A stretch of DNA of 64,000 nucleotides from Dysidea avara (taxonomy: Eukaryota > Porifera > Demospongiae > Dictyoceratida > Dysideidae), in the NCBI RefSeq assembly GCF_963678975.1, contig NC_089273.1, forward strand, positions 34,155,630 through 34,219,629, written 5' to 3'. Numbering within the stretch: the first letter of the stretch is position 1; every line of letters starts with the position of its first letter. The position numbers and the translations under genes are program-made. Positions 44,070 to 53,836 of the stretch are shown here, one piece after another. Below the pieces are notes generated by a model, which saw nothing but the letters and a program-made list of their open reading frames with translations, had not been told where the DNA came from and ran no database searches.

Positions 44070-44612
44070 ATGCCAAAGAGAAAGACCGCCGCGAAGAAGA
44101 CCATCCAGAGATCTGCGAAGGGCAAATCGGCAGCCGCAACACCGACGTCTCGAAAGAGAACAAGGCAGAGCAGTAAAAATGGCGACGAAGGACGAAGCAC
44201 GGACAAACGCCAGCGTCGAACAGAGGAGGAAAGCACAGCCGAGAGTCTCACCGCAGCTGACATCCCCAATATTGTGACCACCATACTCAAATCTCTTTCT
44301 GCCAGCGGCTCAGACCGAACGTCGGACAGTCGACCCAGTAATTCCGCGACACCCGCGAGCAACAGTCCTTCTACCACGTCGGACTCCACAAACGGATCTA
44401 CCGATAGCCAAGTCTCCCCTTCGCGTCCTTTGACAGCAGAAGACATTTCCGCTATTGTCACCTCCATTGTTAAGAGCGGCGCCAACCGGAGTACTCCCGC
44501 CAGAGATTCAGCAGGGTCGCCAGCCCCGGAGCTTGATCAAAGCACTGGTGGTAGGAGCCTTGACCACGTTGAAGAGTTTGAGCTACCCACAGCACCAGCG
44601 GGTAGCACTTAA
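44070..44612 (+). pseudogene. Ngaro gag, 5' part (truncated by insertion)
   Basis: Start at 44070 (MPKRKTAAKKTIQRSAKG), immediately after A1. The 180 residues comprise a basic Lys/Arg-rich N-terminus, two similar short helical motifs (LTAADIPNIVTTILKS and LTAEDISAIVTSIVKS, about 80 residues apart) and Ser/Thr/Pro-rich linkers. It ends with a stop at the left border of the 3.4-kb insertion. The 3' part resumes at 48004. Confidence 0.75.
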
Positions 44613-44872
44613 TGTTTAGTTACGCTACCACTCACCTATTTACGTGCTCTGTTCCTCGGATCTTCATTCTTCACCTCCAGCAATCCATTGATTGAGGAGG
44701 GGGTTTGGTAAGTGCCAGGGGGACTCATCTGCCATGGTATATGGCCTAGGCAAGGTTATGTAATTCCAGCGGGGCCAAAGTAGGAAGTACTTTTGGTTTA
44801 TTGATGCTTGGGTAATGAAAGAGTTTAGAGCAGAGAAGCGTCTCTGTCCTAAACTCTTTACAATAGAGGCCA
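44609..44872. repeat. 264-bp direct repeat, copy 1
   Basis: TTAATGTTTAGTTACGCTAC to AATAGAGGCCA. I see no difference from copy 2, 1874 bp to the right. Confidence 0.9.
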
Positions 44873-45057
44873 AACGGGAGAACCTAGTGGATAAGGCAGA
44901 TATCCTAAGTGAGGCCCCCTGGCTGTCTCAGACTCCTCTAAGGAGAATGGACGAACTGCTTATAGCAGTAGTAGGTGATGTGTTGACCTGCGGGTCACCA
45001 CTAATTTGTGTCACGTGGCTTTAGCCAGATTGTGACAGCATCAACACCTGTGCGCAG

Positions 45058-45420
45058 GTGCCAGATTGTGCTAGTGATCTGGTTGGGAGAGCGTCTCCTG
45101 GTAGTGATCTGGATGGGAGAGCGTCTCCGGCTAGCAATCTGGTTGGGAGAGCATCTCTAGTTGGCAGTTTGAATGGGAGAGCGTCTCCTAATAATGATCT
45201 GGATGGGAGAGCATCTTCAGCTAGTGATCTGGTTGGGAGAGCGTCTCCTGGTAGTGATCTGGATGGGAGAGCGTCTCTGGCTAGCGATCTGGTTGGGAGA
45301 GCATCTCTAGTTGGCAGTTTGAATGGGAGAGCGTCTCCTAATAATGATCTGGATGGGAGAGCATCTTCAGCTAGTAATCTGGTTGGGAGAGCGTCTCCTG
45401 ATACTGATCTGGATGAGAGA
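45058..45420. repeat. 30-bp minisatellite, about 12 units
   Basis: Unit GATCTGGTTGGGAGAGCGTC + TCCTGGTAGT. Units group into a higher-order pattern of five (150 bp) that repeats twice plus a partial copy. Because the unit is a multiple of three, both strands stay open: plus (VGRASPGSDL-type decapeptide) and minus (DALPTRSLAG-type). No protein function is claimed. Confidence 0.9.
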
Positions 45421-45741
45421 GGCAAGCAGCTGTTAGCAACCCAATTTCCTGATGGCACTCTGAACTGGAGGGGCTTGTCTGTGACTGCAGGCAGGATAAA
45501 AGAGCATCTCTCCTGACAAAGATTTGAACTGCGAGCGTCCCTCAATAGCAATCTCTACTTGTGGTAGCAGCTGGCAGGGTGAAGGAATCCAGGCTGGCAC
45601 AGTGAAGGAATCCAGTCAGACCTACAGCTGAAGAACTCGCAACAAAATGCATATGATAGTACAGTCTTTCATGTAAATGTTTAGAGTACAACAACAACAA
45701 CAACAACATTATGTGTCTACTTAGCTTGGTCCACTGCTTAC

Positions 45742-46172
45742 CAGGGCTGAGCGATACTACCGTTTTAGCGATATATTGCGATGTTTTTAAAGTATCGATA
45801 TCGCGATATTTTTTTATTAACTATCGTGATACCATGCCTGTACATTACTGTCATTAAAAATCCATTTGTTATGCAGTAGTAGGCTAAGAATTCTTGTAAA
45901 TGATAAAGTCCACCCATCTGGTTTCCCCTGCAGAGAGGTGTGAACACCATACCAACCTCAAAGCATGTGTTACAATAACTGTTACTGTAAACAAGGATGA
46001 TAGTGGCTAGTTTGTTATCACCTATAAGGACTTCCTGCAGGAATGCTGAGCAATAAGCTATGTAGCACCAGCTATGATTGACTTATTGGTAAGTAGCGTG
46101 AACTATTCAGTATCGTGAATAGTGGCTTTAGAATTGATCGTGATACCAAAATGGCAGTATCGGTCAGCCCTA
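45742..46172. mobile_element. hAT-type MITE, 431 bp
   Basis: Ends CAGGGCTGAGCGATACTACC and (reverse complement) TAGGGCTGACCGATACTGCC, with 8-bp duplication CTGCTTAC at 45734-45741 and 46173-46180. The subterminal sequence is rich in TATCG/CGATA. No coding sequence. Confidence 0.88.
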
Positions 46173-46482
46173 CTGCTTACACTACATATGTATGTAAGTG
46201 CCACTATTGACAATGAGATACTGACTAGAATTTTTAACTGCCAACATACTATGCCAATTAACATAGAGTACCTGTGTGTAGTGAAGTTTGTGAACTGATC
46301 AGTGGGTAGGGACAGGGTGGAAAGATTTGTTACAACAGGTATGAATTACTGCCAACGTGTTCTGCTCACTTTGTTGCGCATGCGTTGTTCTTATTGGAGC
46401 CCACTATTGCATGCTAATATTTTGGGTACTTGCGCAGCCTGCGCTTCACAACATTAACTGTGTTTAATAACTTAAACTTTAT

Positions 46483-46746
46483 TTAATGTTTAGTTACGCT
46501 ACCACTCACCTATTTACGTGCTCTGTTCCTCGGATCTTCATTCTTCACCTCCAGCAATCCATTGATTGAGGAGGGGGTTTGGTAAGTGCCAGGGGGACTC
46601 ATCTGCCATGGTATATGGCCTAGGCAAGGTTATGTAATTCCAGCGGGGCCAAAGTAGGAAGTACTTTTGGTTTATTGATGCTTGGGTAATGAAAGAGTTT
46701 AGAGCAGAGAAGCGTCTCTGTCCTAAACTCTTTACAATAGAGGCCA
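46483..46746. repeat. 264-bp direct repeat, copy 2
   Basis: Same sequence as 44609-44872. It is followed by the hairpin GGTAGGTCACGATAT...ATATCGTGATCTACC (46750-46790). Confidence 0.9.
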
Positions 46747-46790
46747 TAGGTAGGTCACGATATGTATTATGTATATCGTGATCTACCCCC

Positions 46791-47980
46791 CCAAGCATCA
46801 AGGTTATTTATTTAGACCATGCAATGTGCAGAAATGATGATGGTGGCAACATCTAGTAATATGCAAGATAAGCTATGCTTGCAGCATACAGAAGATGATG
46901 ATGTGCAGGCTGAGCAACGGTGACATACAAAACAAGCAGTGGCAGTGACATACGTTGGTATACGGACAAGCAATGGTGACGACATACATATCAAGCGTGA
47001 CAACGTAAACATTAGGAAGACATAACGTACACGCAAACTAACATGCAACTAACAACCCAATGGTGTGCCCCGTACCAATTGCCTGGCAAAGTTGTGGAAC
47101 ACATCCTAACCATAGAACTACAGATATATGACGAAGACACTGTATCGTGTACACATTAGAGCAAGCACTGTGTTTTGAAACAATTCCTGTTGAAGATGTA
47201 TAGGTTGAAGTTTACTTTAATGACAATAAAATGGACTTTTCTTTGGGACTATTATAAGACTCAAGGGGTATGGTGTGCAAGAAGCTGGCACAACGCCATG
47301 AAACTACTATGCAAAGTTCTAATATGTACTTGGCTGCTTTTCAACATACAATTTATGATAACCATGTGTTTGTGTTGTTGTTTTTACAAAGCTACTCTTA
47401 TTATTTCACATTTTACTGGGGGTGTACCAATAGAGAAATTTCTGAACCGATCCAATATAAAGCGATATACTGAGTCAGAACACCGATACCGACCCAATAT
47501 AATAAAGTGCAGCTATACATTTAGATTAGAGGAAACTGAGAAACTTTAACTTGCCATAAGATACACTTAGTAAGTAGTTCCAAGTGCTAACAATCACTGC
47601 CAATGGTTGATTGCTTGTGGTGGTGTGGCCTCAATTGACAGCCCCAATTAACAGCCGAGGCCGTGAGGCACCCACAAGTTTATTTATTTATTTTTTTATT
47701 ATTATTATTATTATTTAGTGCGTGCTCCCACCAAGATAAGTCCAAATCACTCCGTATTTTTAATGGCTTGTAGCAGGAGCTTACAAGCGCCGAAGGCGCA
47801 AAGGAGCGCGACACTAGTGGTTCCAACATTTGACTAATTACTTAAACCTCAGTCCATGTAGGGCATTCATCCTATATTCACTGCTACTCAGTGGTTTATT
47901 GCATCATCACTTTTAAGCTGTTAATTTTCAAAGGAAGCCATGATGAGTCTAAGTACTTGTGTGCTATTTGTAAACTAAAA
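46791..47980. other. Right part of the gag insertion; no gene
   Basis: No supported coding sequence. The plus-strand frame at 47175-47549 has no recognisable domain. An (ATT)n run lies near 47695-47717. Confidence 0.45.
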
Positions 47981-48004
47981 GGGGGGGGGGGGGGGGGGGG
48001 GGGG
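47981..48004 (+). repeat. Poly-G tract (24 bases)
   Basis: Uninterrupted G run that abuts the resumed gag sequence GTGGCCGACCTTCTC. A 25-base C run lies at 50834-50858, on the other side of gag 3' and RT. Confidence 0.9.
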
Positions 48005-48618
48005 TGGCCGACCTTCTCCCTCAGAAGCTCTTATCTCAAGAGTATTACACGGGGGACAGCACATCCAGTCCTAAGCAGAAGCATCACGATGTTGCTAATA
48101 TCATAGAGTGGGTGCAATGCTTCGGCATTTACACCGCTATTATTTCTAAAAAAGAACCTGATCGGACAGCTGACCTCATTGGCTACCAGCAAATGATTAT
48201 TGACTCTTCTCAGAATTGCTGTGAAGGTGGCTGGTTAAATTACGATCGACACTTTAGGCTGAAAGCATCGGCCACTGGATTGAAGGACTGGTCATCAGTG
48301 GAAATGAACATCTGGAAAAGGGCCTTTCCTGATAGAGTCAAGCAGTTCCCACCACAGTATACACCATCTTACACTAGGCAAGGTCCACAGCGCTATTCTG
48401 CCAACTATTCCCAACCAAGGGAACGGAAGATATGCCTTGAGTGGAACGATAGTCCCAATCCCAACTGCCCTTACCCCGATTGCAAGTTTGAGCACCGCTG
48501 CTACAGATGTGTGTTCAATTCTAGAGTGACAGATACAAGACACAAGGCTCTATTTTGCCCAAACATGAATAAAAAGCGACCCCTTCTTGGTGCTCCTACC
48601 ACCACCTCCCACAACTGA
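48004..48618 (+). pseudogene. Ngaro gag, 3' part with Cys/His zinc motif
   Basis: 204 codons. ADLLPQKLLSQ, NIIEWVQCFGIYTAIISKKE and DLIGYQQMIIDSSQNC...GWLNYDRHFR are the conserved core of gag in DIRS/Ngaro elements of sponges and cnidarians. The C-terminus has a zinc-finger-like cluster (CLEWN, CPYPDCKFEHRCYRC). The displayed ATG lies within the G tract/junction and is not a real start; the gene began at 44070. Confidence 0.82.
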
Positions 48619-48797
48619 GACAAGCCACGCCCACAACTAACTGCAGTGTATATTATCACATTGTTAACATTGTTTGCCATATACAAAGTGTCTGTATGTA
48701 AGCACAATCTTTTAATCATATGTACGTACATAATATACACGGAGGCTAGCTTGATAACAGTTAGCTGGTTAACTGTACACGTAAAGGGGGAAGTGTC

Positions 48798-50681
48798 ATG
48801 CATTCATGGCTAAGTAGTGCTGCTTTTGACATCACAATTTTGCACGTATTGTGTGCATGCATGACTGCACAAATCATTACCTCTCCTCCCCCCTCAGATG
48901 TAAACATTCCTGAAGTGGAAGCAACCATGACCACTCCAAGGTGCACCTCGTATGACAATTGGATACCGCAATGGAAATCGCACATCAGTACTGCTAAACA
49001 TGTAGCAATTGTGCCACCCACAGCCATGGCAATTACAACCCCATTACAGACAAATAACTGGATTTCCCTGCTAAGATACTATCCAAACCAGGAGTTAACC
49101 TCATTCTTCATATCAGGTCTCCTTCATGGCTTCAGAGTTGGCTACAGCTCTCAGAAATCATTGAAATCAGCCAAACGGAACCTTCCATGTGCCCTGGAAC
49201 ACCCAGAGGTGGTAGACCAGTACCTAGCAGAGGAACTTGCTCAACATCGCGTAGTGGGCCCATACCATACTGTATGGGCCTCACAGTTGCATATAAGCCG
49301 TTTCGGAGTCATACCGAAGAACCATCAACCGAATAAATGGAGACTCATAACTGACTTATCCCACCCTGCCAACCACAGTGTTAATGACGGCATCCCTAAG
49401 ACTTTGTGCTCTTTGTCTTACATCACCATAGACAGTGCCATTAAGCACATCATACAGCTGGGCCAAGGAACATTGTTGGCAAAGATCGACATCAAACACG
49501 CATTAAGATTGCTCCCAGTACATCCAGCAGACCGCCACCTACTGGCCATGCGCTGGAGACATCAGATATTCATAGATACTTGCCTCCCCTTTGGGCTGCG
49601 TTCAGCTCCCAAACTCTTCAACGTCCTAGCTGATCTTCTATCATGGATCCTGGAGCAGCAGGGAGTAACACCTCTTTTGCACTACCTTGACGATTTCCTT
49701 CTGATAGCCCCTCCACAGTCTTCTAGTTGCCAACATAATCTATGTGTTGTTAAGCAGGTATGTTCCCAGCTTGGCATACCACTAGCTCTAGAGAAGGTTG
49801 AAGGACCAACCAATTCGCTGACCTTTTTAGGAATCACTCTGGACATGAAACAGATGGAAGCACGCCTACCAAATGAGAAGTTATCCCGCATCCGCACCAC
49901 AGTTAGATCCTGGCTCCGCAAGAAAAAAGCCACTAAACGTGAAATACTCTCACTCGTCGGATTACTTCAGCATGCCACTAAGGTAGTAAAGCCTGGCCGC
50001 ACATTTGTGGCTCGCATGTATGCCACAGCTGCCAAAGTTAAACGACTCTCCTTTTACACCAGACTCACAAAAAGTTTCCGTTCAGACTTACAATGGTGGC
50101 ACATGTTCATCACTAGATGGAATGGTATCAGCTTCCTTCACAATGCCCCCTCAACCAGCCATTGTGACTATCAGATAACCACAGATGCCTCTGGTTCATG
50201 GGGTTGTGGGGCACACTTTAATGGAAGATGGTTTCAGCTCTCGTGGTCAGCCGACTGGGCTTCTATCAGTATAATGGCAAAAGAGCTTGTCCCAATTGTG
50301 CTATCCTGTGCCATTTGGAGCAAGACATTGTCACAATATAAAACTGAGTTCAGGTGTGATAATCTTAGTGTCGTAGAAGCAACAAAGAAAGGATCTTCTA
50401 AGGACCCTATGGCAATGCACCTCCTTCGGTGCTTGTGGTTCCTCACAGCAATGTTTGACATCAACATAGAAGTGTCCCATATCCCAGGGGTGCTAAATAC
50501 TTCAGCAGATTTCCTGTCCAGGAATCAGCTGGCACGGTTCTTAAGGCTTCATCCACAAGCGTCAACCAGACCAGAATCTATCCCACCAGCCCTGGTAGCT
50601 CTTATCTCACCAAAAAGACCAGATTGGACGTCATCTACATTTCGTCGTAATCTCCAGAAATTGCTCCCACTCACCAATTGA
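48798..50681 (+). CDS. Ngaro reverse transcriptase / RNase H
   Basis: 627 codons, uninterrupted. Homology begins at about residue 115 (HPEVVDQYLAEELAQHRVVG, FGVIPKNHQPNKWRLITDLS). Catalytic motifs are intact: LLAKIDIKHALRLLPVHP (first Asp), FGLRSAPKLFN, and LHYLDDFLLIAPP (YLDD). RNase H follows: ITTDASGSWGCG (Asp), MAKELVPIVLSC (Glu), FRCDNLSVVEA (Asp), and HIPGVLNTSADFLSRNQL (Asp). It would copy element RNA into DNA and degrade the template. The first 110 residues may not be part of the mature protein, and the true start could lie in gag by frameshift or splicing. Confidence 0.9.
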   Translation: MHSWLSSAAFDITILHVLCACMTAQIITSPPPSDVNIPEVEATMTTPRCTSYDNWIPQWKSHISTAKHVAIVPPTAMAITTPLQTNNWISLLRYYPNQELTSFFISGLLHGFRVGYSSQKSLKSAKRNLPCALEHPEVVDQYLAEELAQHRVVGPYHTVWASQLHISRFGVIPKNHQPNKWRLITDLSHPANHSVNDGIPKTLCSLSYITIDSAIKHIIQLGQGTLLAKIDIKHALRLLPVHPADRHLLAMRWRHQIFIDTCLPFGLRSAPKLFNVLADLLSWILEQQGVTPLLHYLDDFLLIAPPQSSSCQHNLCVVKQVCSQLGIPLALEKVEGPTNSLTFLGITLDMKQMEARLPNEKLSRIRTTVRSWLRKKKATKREILSLVGLLQHATKVVKPGRTFVARMYATAAKVKRLSFYTRLTKSFRSDLQWWHMFITRWNGISFLHNAPSTSHCDYQITTDASGSWGCGAHFNGRWFQLSWSADWASISIMAKELVPIVLSCAIWSKTLSQYKTEFRCDNLSVVEATKKGSSKDPMAMHLLRCLWFLTAMFDINIEVSHIPGVLNTSADFLSRNQLARFLRLHPQASTRPESIPPALVALISPKRPDWTSSTFRRNLQKLLPLTN

Positions 50682-50833
50682 CTTCTTACACCCAAATAGT
50701 ACTCATCTTAACCTTCTGCACTCGTAGTTATCATATACACAATAGTTGTCAGTTTTAGTAACATTGTATATTGAACGTTTCTCAATAATACCCATTGTAT
50801 GTTTTCAATGTTTCTCATTTACTAATTACCCAT

Positions 50834-50858
50834 CCCCCCCCCCCCCCCCCCCCCCCCC
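50834..50858 (+). repeat. Poly-C tract (25 bases)
   Basis: Uninterrupted C run between the RT and recombinase genes, starting four bases before the recombinase open frame. Confidence 0.9.
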
Positions 50859-50861
50859 TAT

Positions 50862-52007
50862 ATGCTTGGTGACGGGTACATAGGCTCTTGTATAGTTTTA
50901 TCAATTGTGCATTGGACGAATAAAAGTAAACCAGGCTACCTTTACCTCCCTACTGTAGGTCATCCACAAGGGGCAGCCACACTTGCTTATAGTAACATCC
51001 AGCAGCTACAAAGCCAAGCCCAACAGTTCATCACTCTTGGTTTAGCTCCCACAACAAGATCGACTTACTCCGCAGGCTGGAAAAGGTTTACAAGCTTCTG
51101 TGCAGAATTTGGACTGCTGTCCACGCCAGCAAGTGAACACACCCTGCTGCTGTTTGTCACATCATTGGCGGTTAGCAATCTGTCATATGGCACTATTAAA
51201 GTATATTTATCTGCTGTTCGCCACATTCATGTTTTGTCCGGCTTTCACACAGACCTCAACAACCAGTTTACCCCCAGGCTTCAGCTTGCACTAGTTGGAA
51301 TCAAAAGAAGTCAAGCAGCTGCATCCCCCCAGCGAACACGATTACCCATCACCCTCCAAATAATGCAGAAAGCCAAACACTTGCTCTCCCAGAAATCGTC
51401 TTATGACAACACAATGCTTTGGGCAGCCTGCTGCCTGGCTTTCTTCGGCTTCCTGAGAGTGAGCGAGTTTACAGTGCCAACCCAACATGATTATGATGCA
51501 TCAACACATCTATCTCTAAGCGACATCTCGGTCGACAACCGCAATAACCCCCAGCTCATCAAAGTACACATCAAGCAGTCAAAAACAGATCCATTTAGGC
51601 AGGGCACGGATATCTACCTGGGAGCAACCGACAACTCTATTTGCCCTATATCCGGGCTAATACCTTATCTCTCCATAAGGGGAGCTCAACCTGGCCCATT
51701 GTTCATCACCAAGGATCATAGATATCTTACCCGCTTGCTGTTCAGTCAAAAATTAGACACTCTCTTAGACCATCTCCAAATAAACACACAGCAATACAAT
51801 ACTCACAGCTTCCGGATAGGGGCAGCTACAACCGCAGCTCAAGCACTCATACCAGACGCCCACATTAAGATGCTTGGAAGATGGAGAAGTGATGCTTACC
51901 AGCAATATATCAGGACCCCACCACGACAACTTGCCCACCTCTCCAAGCGCCTGGTATCAGCACCTATCTCTCAAGGTGGCAGCAGCCATGCCACTTCAAG
52001 TCATTAG
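50862..52007 (+). CDS. Ngaro tyrosine recombinase
   Basis: 381 codons, uninterrupted. N-terminal core-binding domain (QAQQFITLGLAPTTRSTYSA, TLLLFVTSLAVSNLSYGTIK). The catalytic domain has Arg in FFGFLRVSEFT, Lys in IKQSKTDPFRQG, the H-x-x-R in NTHSFRIGAATTA, Trp in LGRWRSDAYQ and a Tyr nucleophile in QQYIRTP. All expected residues are visible. It would recombine the circular DNA product into the target and leaves no duplication, as seen here. The real start is uncertain: conserved sequence begins near residue 40, and an AG acceptor-like CTACTGTAG precedes it. Confidence 0.92.
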   Translation: MLGDGYIGSCIVLSIVHWTNKSKPGYLYLPTVGHPQGAATLAYSNIQQLQSQAQQFITLGLAPTTRSTYSAGWKRFTSFCAEFGLLSTPASEHTLLLFVTSLAVSNLSYGTIKVYLSAVRHIHVLSGFHTDLNNQFTPRLQLALVGIKRSQAAASPQRTRLPITLQIMQKAKHLLSQKSSYDNTMLWAACCLAFFGFLRVSEFTVPTQHDYDASTHLSLSDISVDNRNNPQLIKVHIKQSKTDPFRQGTDIYLGATDNSICPISGLIPYLSIRGAQPGPLFITKDHRYLTRLLFSQKLDTLLDHLQINTQQYNTHSFRIGAATTAAQALIPDAHIKMLGRWRSDAYQQYIRTPPRQLAHLSKRLVSAPISQGGSSHATSSH

Positions 52008-52262
52008 TTACCTTACTAATGTGTTACGTACTCATTTAGTTTATTGCATTGTTATAGCTCATATCGTACACAAAATTATTCAATCACAAGTGATGAATGA
52101 TTCAGGTACTTCATTATATAAAAGAATAATAGTAATTAATGTGTTGTTTTTTGTTTTTTTTTGTCTTTCATTTTTTGTATAAAGGAATAATACAACGACC
52201 ACCCAAACACCAATCACAATCAGATCCTTGGGTGAAAGGTCACCTTAACTGCTCCCTTTCTG
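52008..52262 (+). other. Ngaro 3' region before B1
   Basis: AT-rich untranslated-like sequence with T tracts between the recombinase stop and repeat B1. No gene. Confidence 0.6.
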
Positions 52263-52595
52263 TGGCTTAAAAAAGTTGCAAGAGTCTGGGGTGGGACTAG
52301 TGCTAGTCTTGCCCCCAGACATCTTGCTCCCCAAGTATCTGTGTTTTTAAAAATCCCGATATTAACGGCTCACACTTTCTCCCCTACATTACAATAAACA
52401 AAGAATATTTCAAAAAAATAAAATATCCTACAGCTGTCGGGGCCTTGTACATTTACCAAACACCTCTACAATCATTTGATTGGGAGAGGTCTGTGGCAAC
52501 TGCCGCAGGAAGACGGGTGAAGGACCACCAGATGATTAGCAGCGGAGTAGTAAGCAGTCGCGAGTCAGCAGTGTAAGGTGAGTGAACAACATTAA
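52263..52595 (+). repeat. Ngaro repeat B1
   Basis: 333 bp from TGGCTTAAAAAAGTTGCAAG to GAACAACATTAA, repeated at 53504-53836. It contains GGGACTAGTGCTAGTC. It touches A2 directly. Confidence 0.93.
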
Positions 52596-52810
52596 ATGGG
52601 ATTTAAACGATTGTTTAAATGAATTAATGTTGGAAGGAGCAACAGGCATATAGCAAAACAGGGGTATTACAAATGAATCAGCACAGGGAACAAGCGTGCA
52701 CAAAAGAAAATTAAGGTGGGTTCCAAATAGAATGCTCAGCGCACGTGCACTGAACACGTTTAGCACAAACACCTCGTGCCCCTATCACCTTGTGTCCTAC
52801 ACAGTTATCC
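52596..52810 (+). repeat. Ngaro repeat A2
   Basis: 215-bp copy of A1, immediately after B1. The B1-A2 joint has the order of a head-to-tail junction of the element ends. Confidence 0.93.
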
Positions 52811-53503
52811 CCATTCAGCCCCCACCCACCCTTGTTGCACCGCCATATGCACAATTTCAAAAGGTGTTTAGTTAACTTACTAGCTGTATGCCAATGCACA
52901 TGATGGTCACTTTGCACACATGAGGGTATATACCACTCTACACAACAGTTGCATTCATGCTCGTCAAAACCCATACTATAAGTGTTGTATACATGTTGTG
53001 GTGTCGTGTGTGTTGTTGTTCTTGTCCCTTTCCTGTCCTTCTTGGGTTTTGTTTTGTTTTCTTCCCCCCTTTAGACCTACTACCACAGCCTGCAAGTTCC
53101 CATCCAAACTCCATCTGCAGATTAAAAGCAAACAAGAGTAGCAGCAGTAACAGACAGCAGCACCAGCAATACAGCACAGTAGCAGCGACGGCAACACGCT
53201 ACGCACAGTTAATAATTGCACCAGTATTGCTACCACTAGGGTAAATGCTGGCTCACCCTCTGCCTTTTCAGTACACCCGCCTTACTTAAGCCAAAATGTT
53301 AAACCATCAAACAAGCATTTAAACATGCATTATAACTAAAACAAAATACAGACATACAACATCTACATCAAAAAGGGGGTGTCAGCAGAGTTATCGCTGC
53401 TCATGCAGCCTCTCCATTCCTTTATAGAGGGAATGTGACAGTACAAGGCTTCACTAGGATGACAGCTGAATAGGTCCATGTTATGCACAGCTCAAATATT
53501 ATT
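52811..53503 (+). other. 693-bp spacer between Ngaro A2 and B2
   Basis: Not found elsewhere in the window. It has a long pyrimidine tract ending in CCCCCCTTTAG (about 53010-53073) that resembles a 3' splice site, followed by a (CAG)-rich stretch (AGCAGCAGTAACAGACAGCA) at about 53136-53200. No supported ORF. In the simplest Ngaro layout A2 and B2 adjoin, so this is either a family-specific segment or a separate insertion. Confidence 0.55.
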
Positions 53504-53836
53504 TGGCTTAAAAAAGTTGCAAGAGTCTGGGGTGGGACTAGTGCTAGTCTTGCCCCCAGACATCTTGCTCCCCAAGTATCTGTGTTTTTAAAAATCCCGA
53601 TATTAACGGCTCACACTTTCTCCCCTACATTACAATAAACAAAGAATATTTCAAAAAAATTAAATATCCTACAGCTGTCGGGGCCTTGTACATTTACCAA
53701 ACACCTCTACAATCATTTGATTGGGAGAGGTCTGTGGCAACTGCCGCAGGAAGACGGGTGAAGGACCACCAGATGATTAGCAGCGGAGTAGTAAGCAGTC
53801 GCGAGTCAGCAGTGTAAGGTGAGTGAACAACATTAA
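53504..53836 (+). repeat. Ngaro repeat B2
   Basis: 333-bp copy of B1 forming the right end of the element. The adjacent gypsy sequence starts at 53837 (TTGGTAGTTGGTG). Confidence 0.93.

Larger units (their letters stand above)
44609..48003. mobile_element. 3.4-kb insertion inside Ngaro gag (unclassified)
   Basis: Separates gag 5' (to 44608) from gag 3' (from about 48004). It holds two identical 264-bp direct repeats (44609-44872 and 46483-46746), the 30-bp minisatellite, a hAT MITE, a hairpin (46750-46790), further short repeat-like sequence around 47420-47510 (CCGATCCAATAT, CCGATACCGACCCAATAT) and a 24-base G tract at its right end. The first repeat starts TGTTTAG and ends GGCCA like an LTR, but no target duplication, primer site or pol gene supports an LTR element. 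Confidence 0.6.
43852..53836 (+). mobile_element. Ngaro/DIRS-type tyrosine-recombinase retrotransposon
   Basis: Split direct repeats in the order A1 (43852-44066), ORFs, B1 (52263-52595), A2 (52596-52810), 693-bp spacer, B2 (53504-53836). A copies are 215 bp and B copies 333 bp, and each pair is nearly identical. B1 and A2 touch directly. It encodes a split gag, reverse transcriptase/RNase H and a tyrosine recombinase, with no integrase and no protease. It is inserted in the gypsy polymerase gene on the opposite strand. No target duplication exists: joining 43851 to 53837 restores an open gypsy frame. All this fits the Ngaro group of DIRS-like elements, which recombine a circular intermediate into the target. 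Confidence 0.93.

Noticed and set aside
45021..45551. Long open frames on both strands as repeat proteins
   Set aside because: They are created by the 30-bp minisatellite, which has no stop triplets in these frames. There is no start context, signal or conserved domain.
44609..46746. A complete LTR retrotransposon
   Set aside because: LTR-like repeats exist, but target duplication, primer site and coding domains are missing, and inserted sequence continues to the right of copy 2.
53694..53836. C-terminal extension of the gypsy reverse transcriptase
   Set aside because: The open frame merely runs on into Ngaro repeat B2. The real protein continues at 43851.
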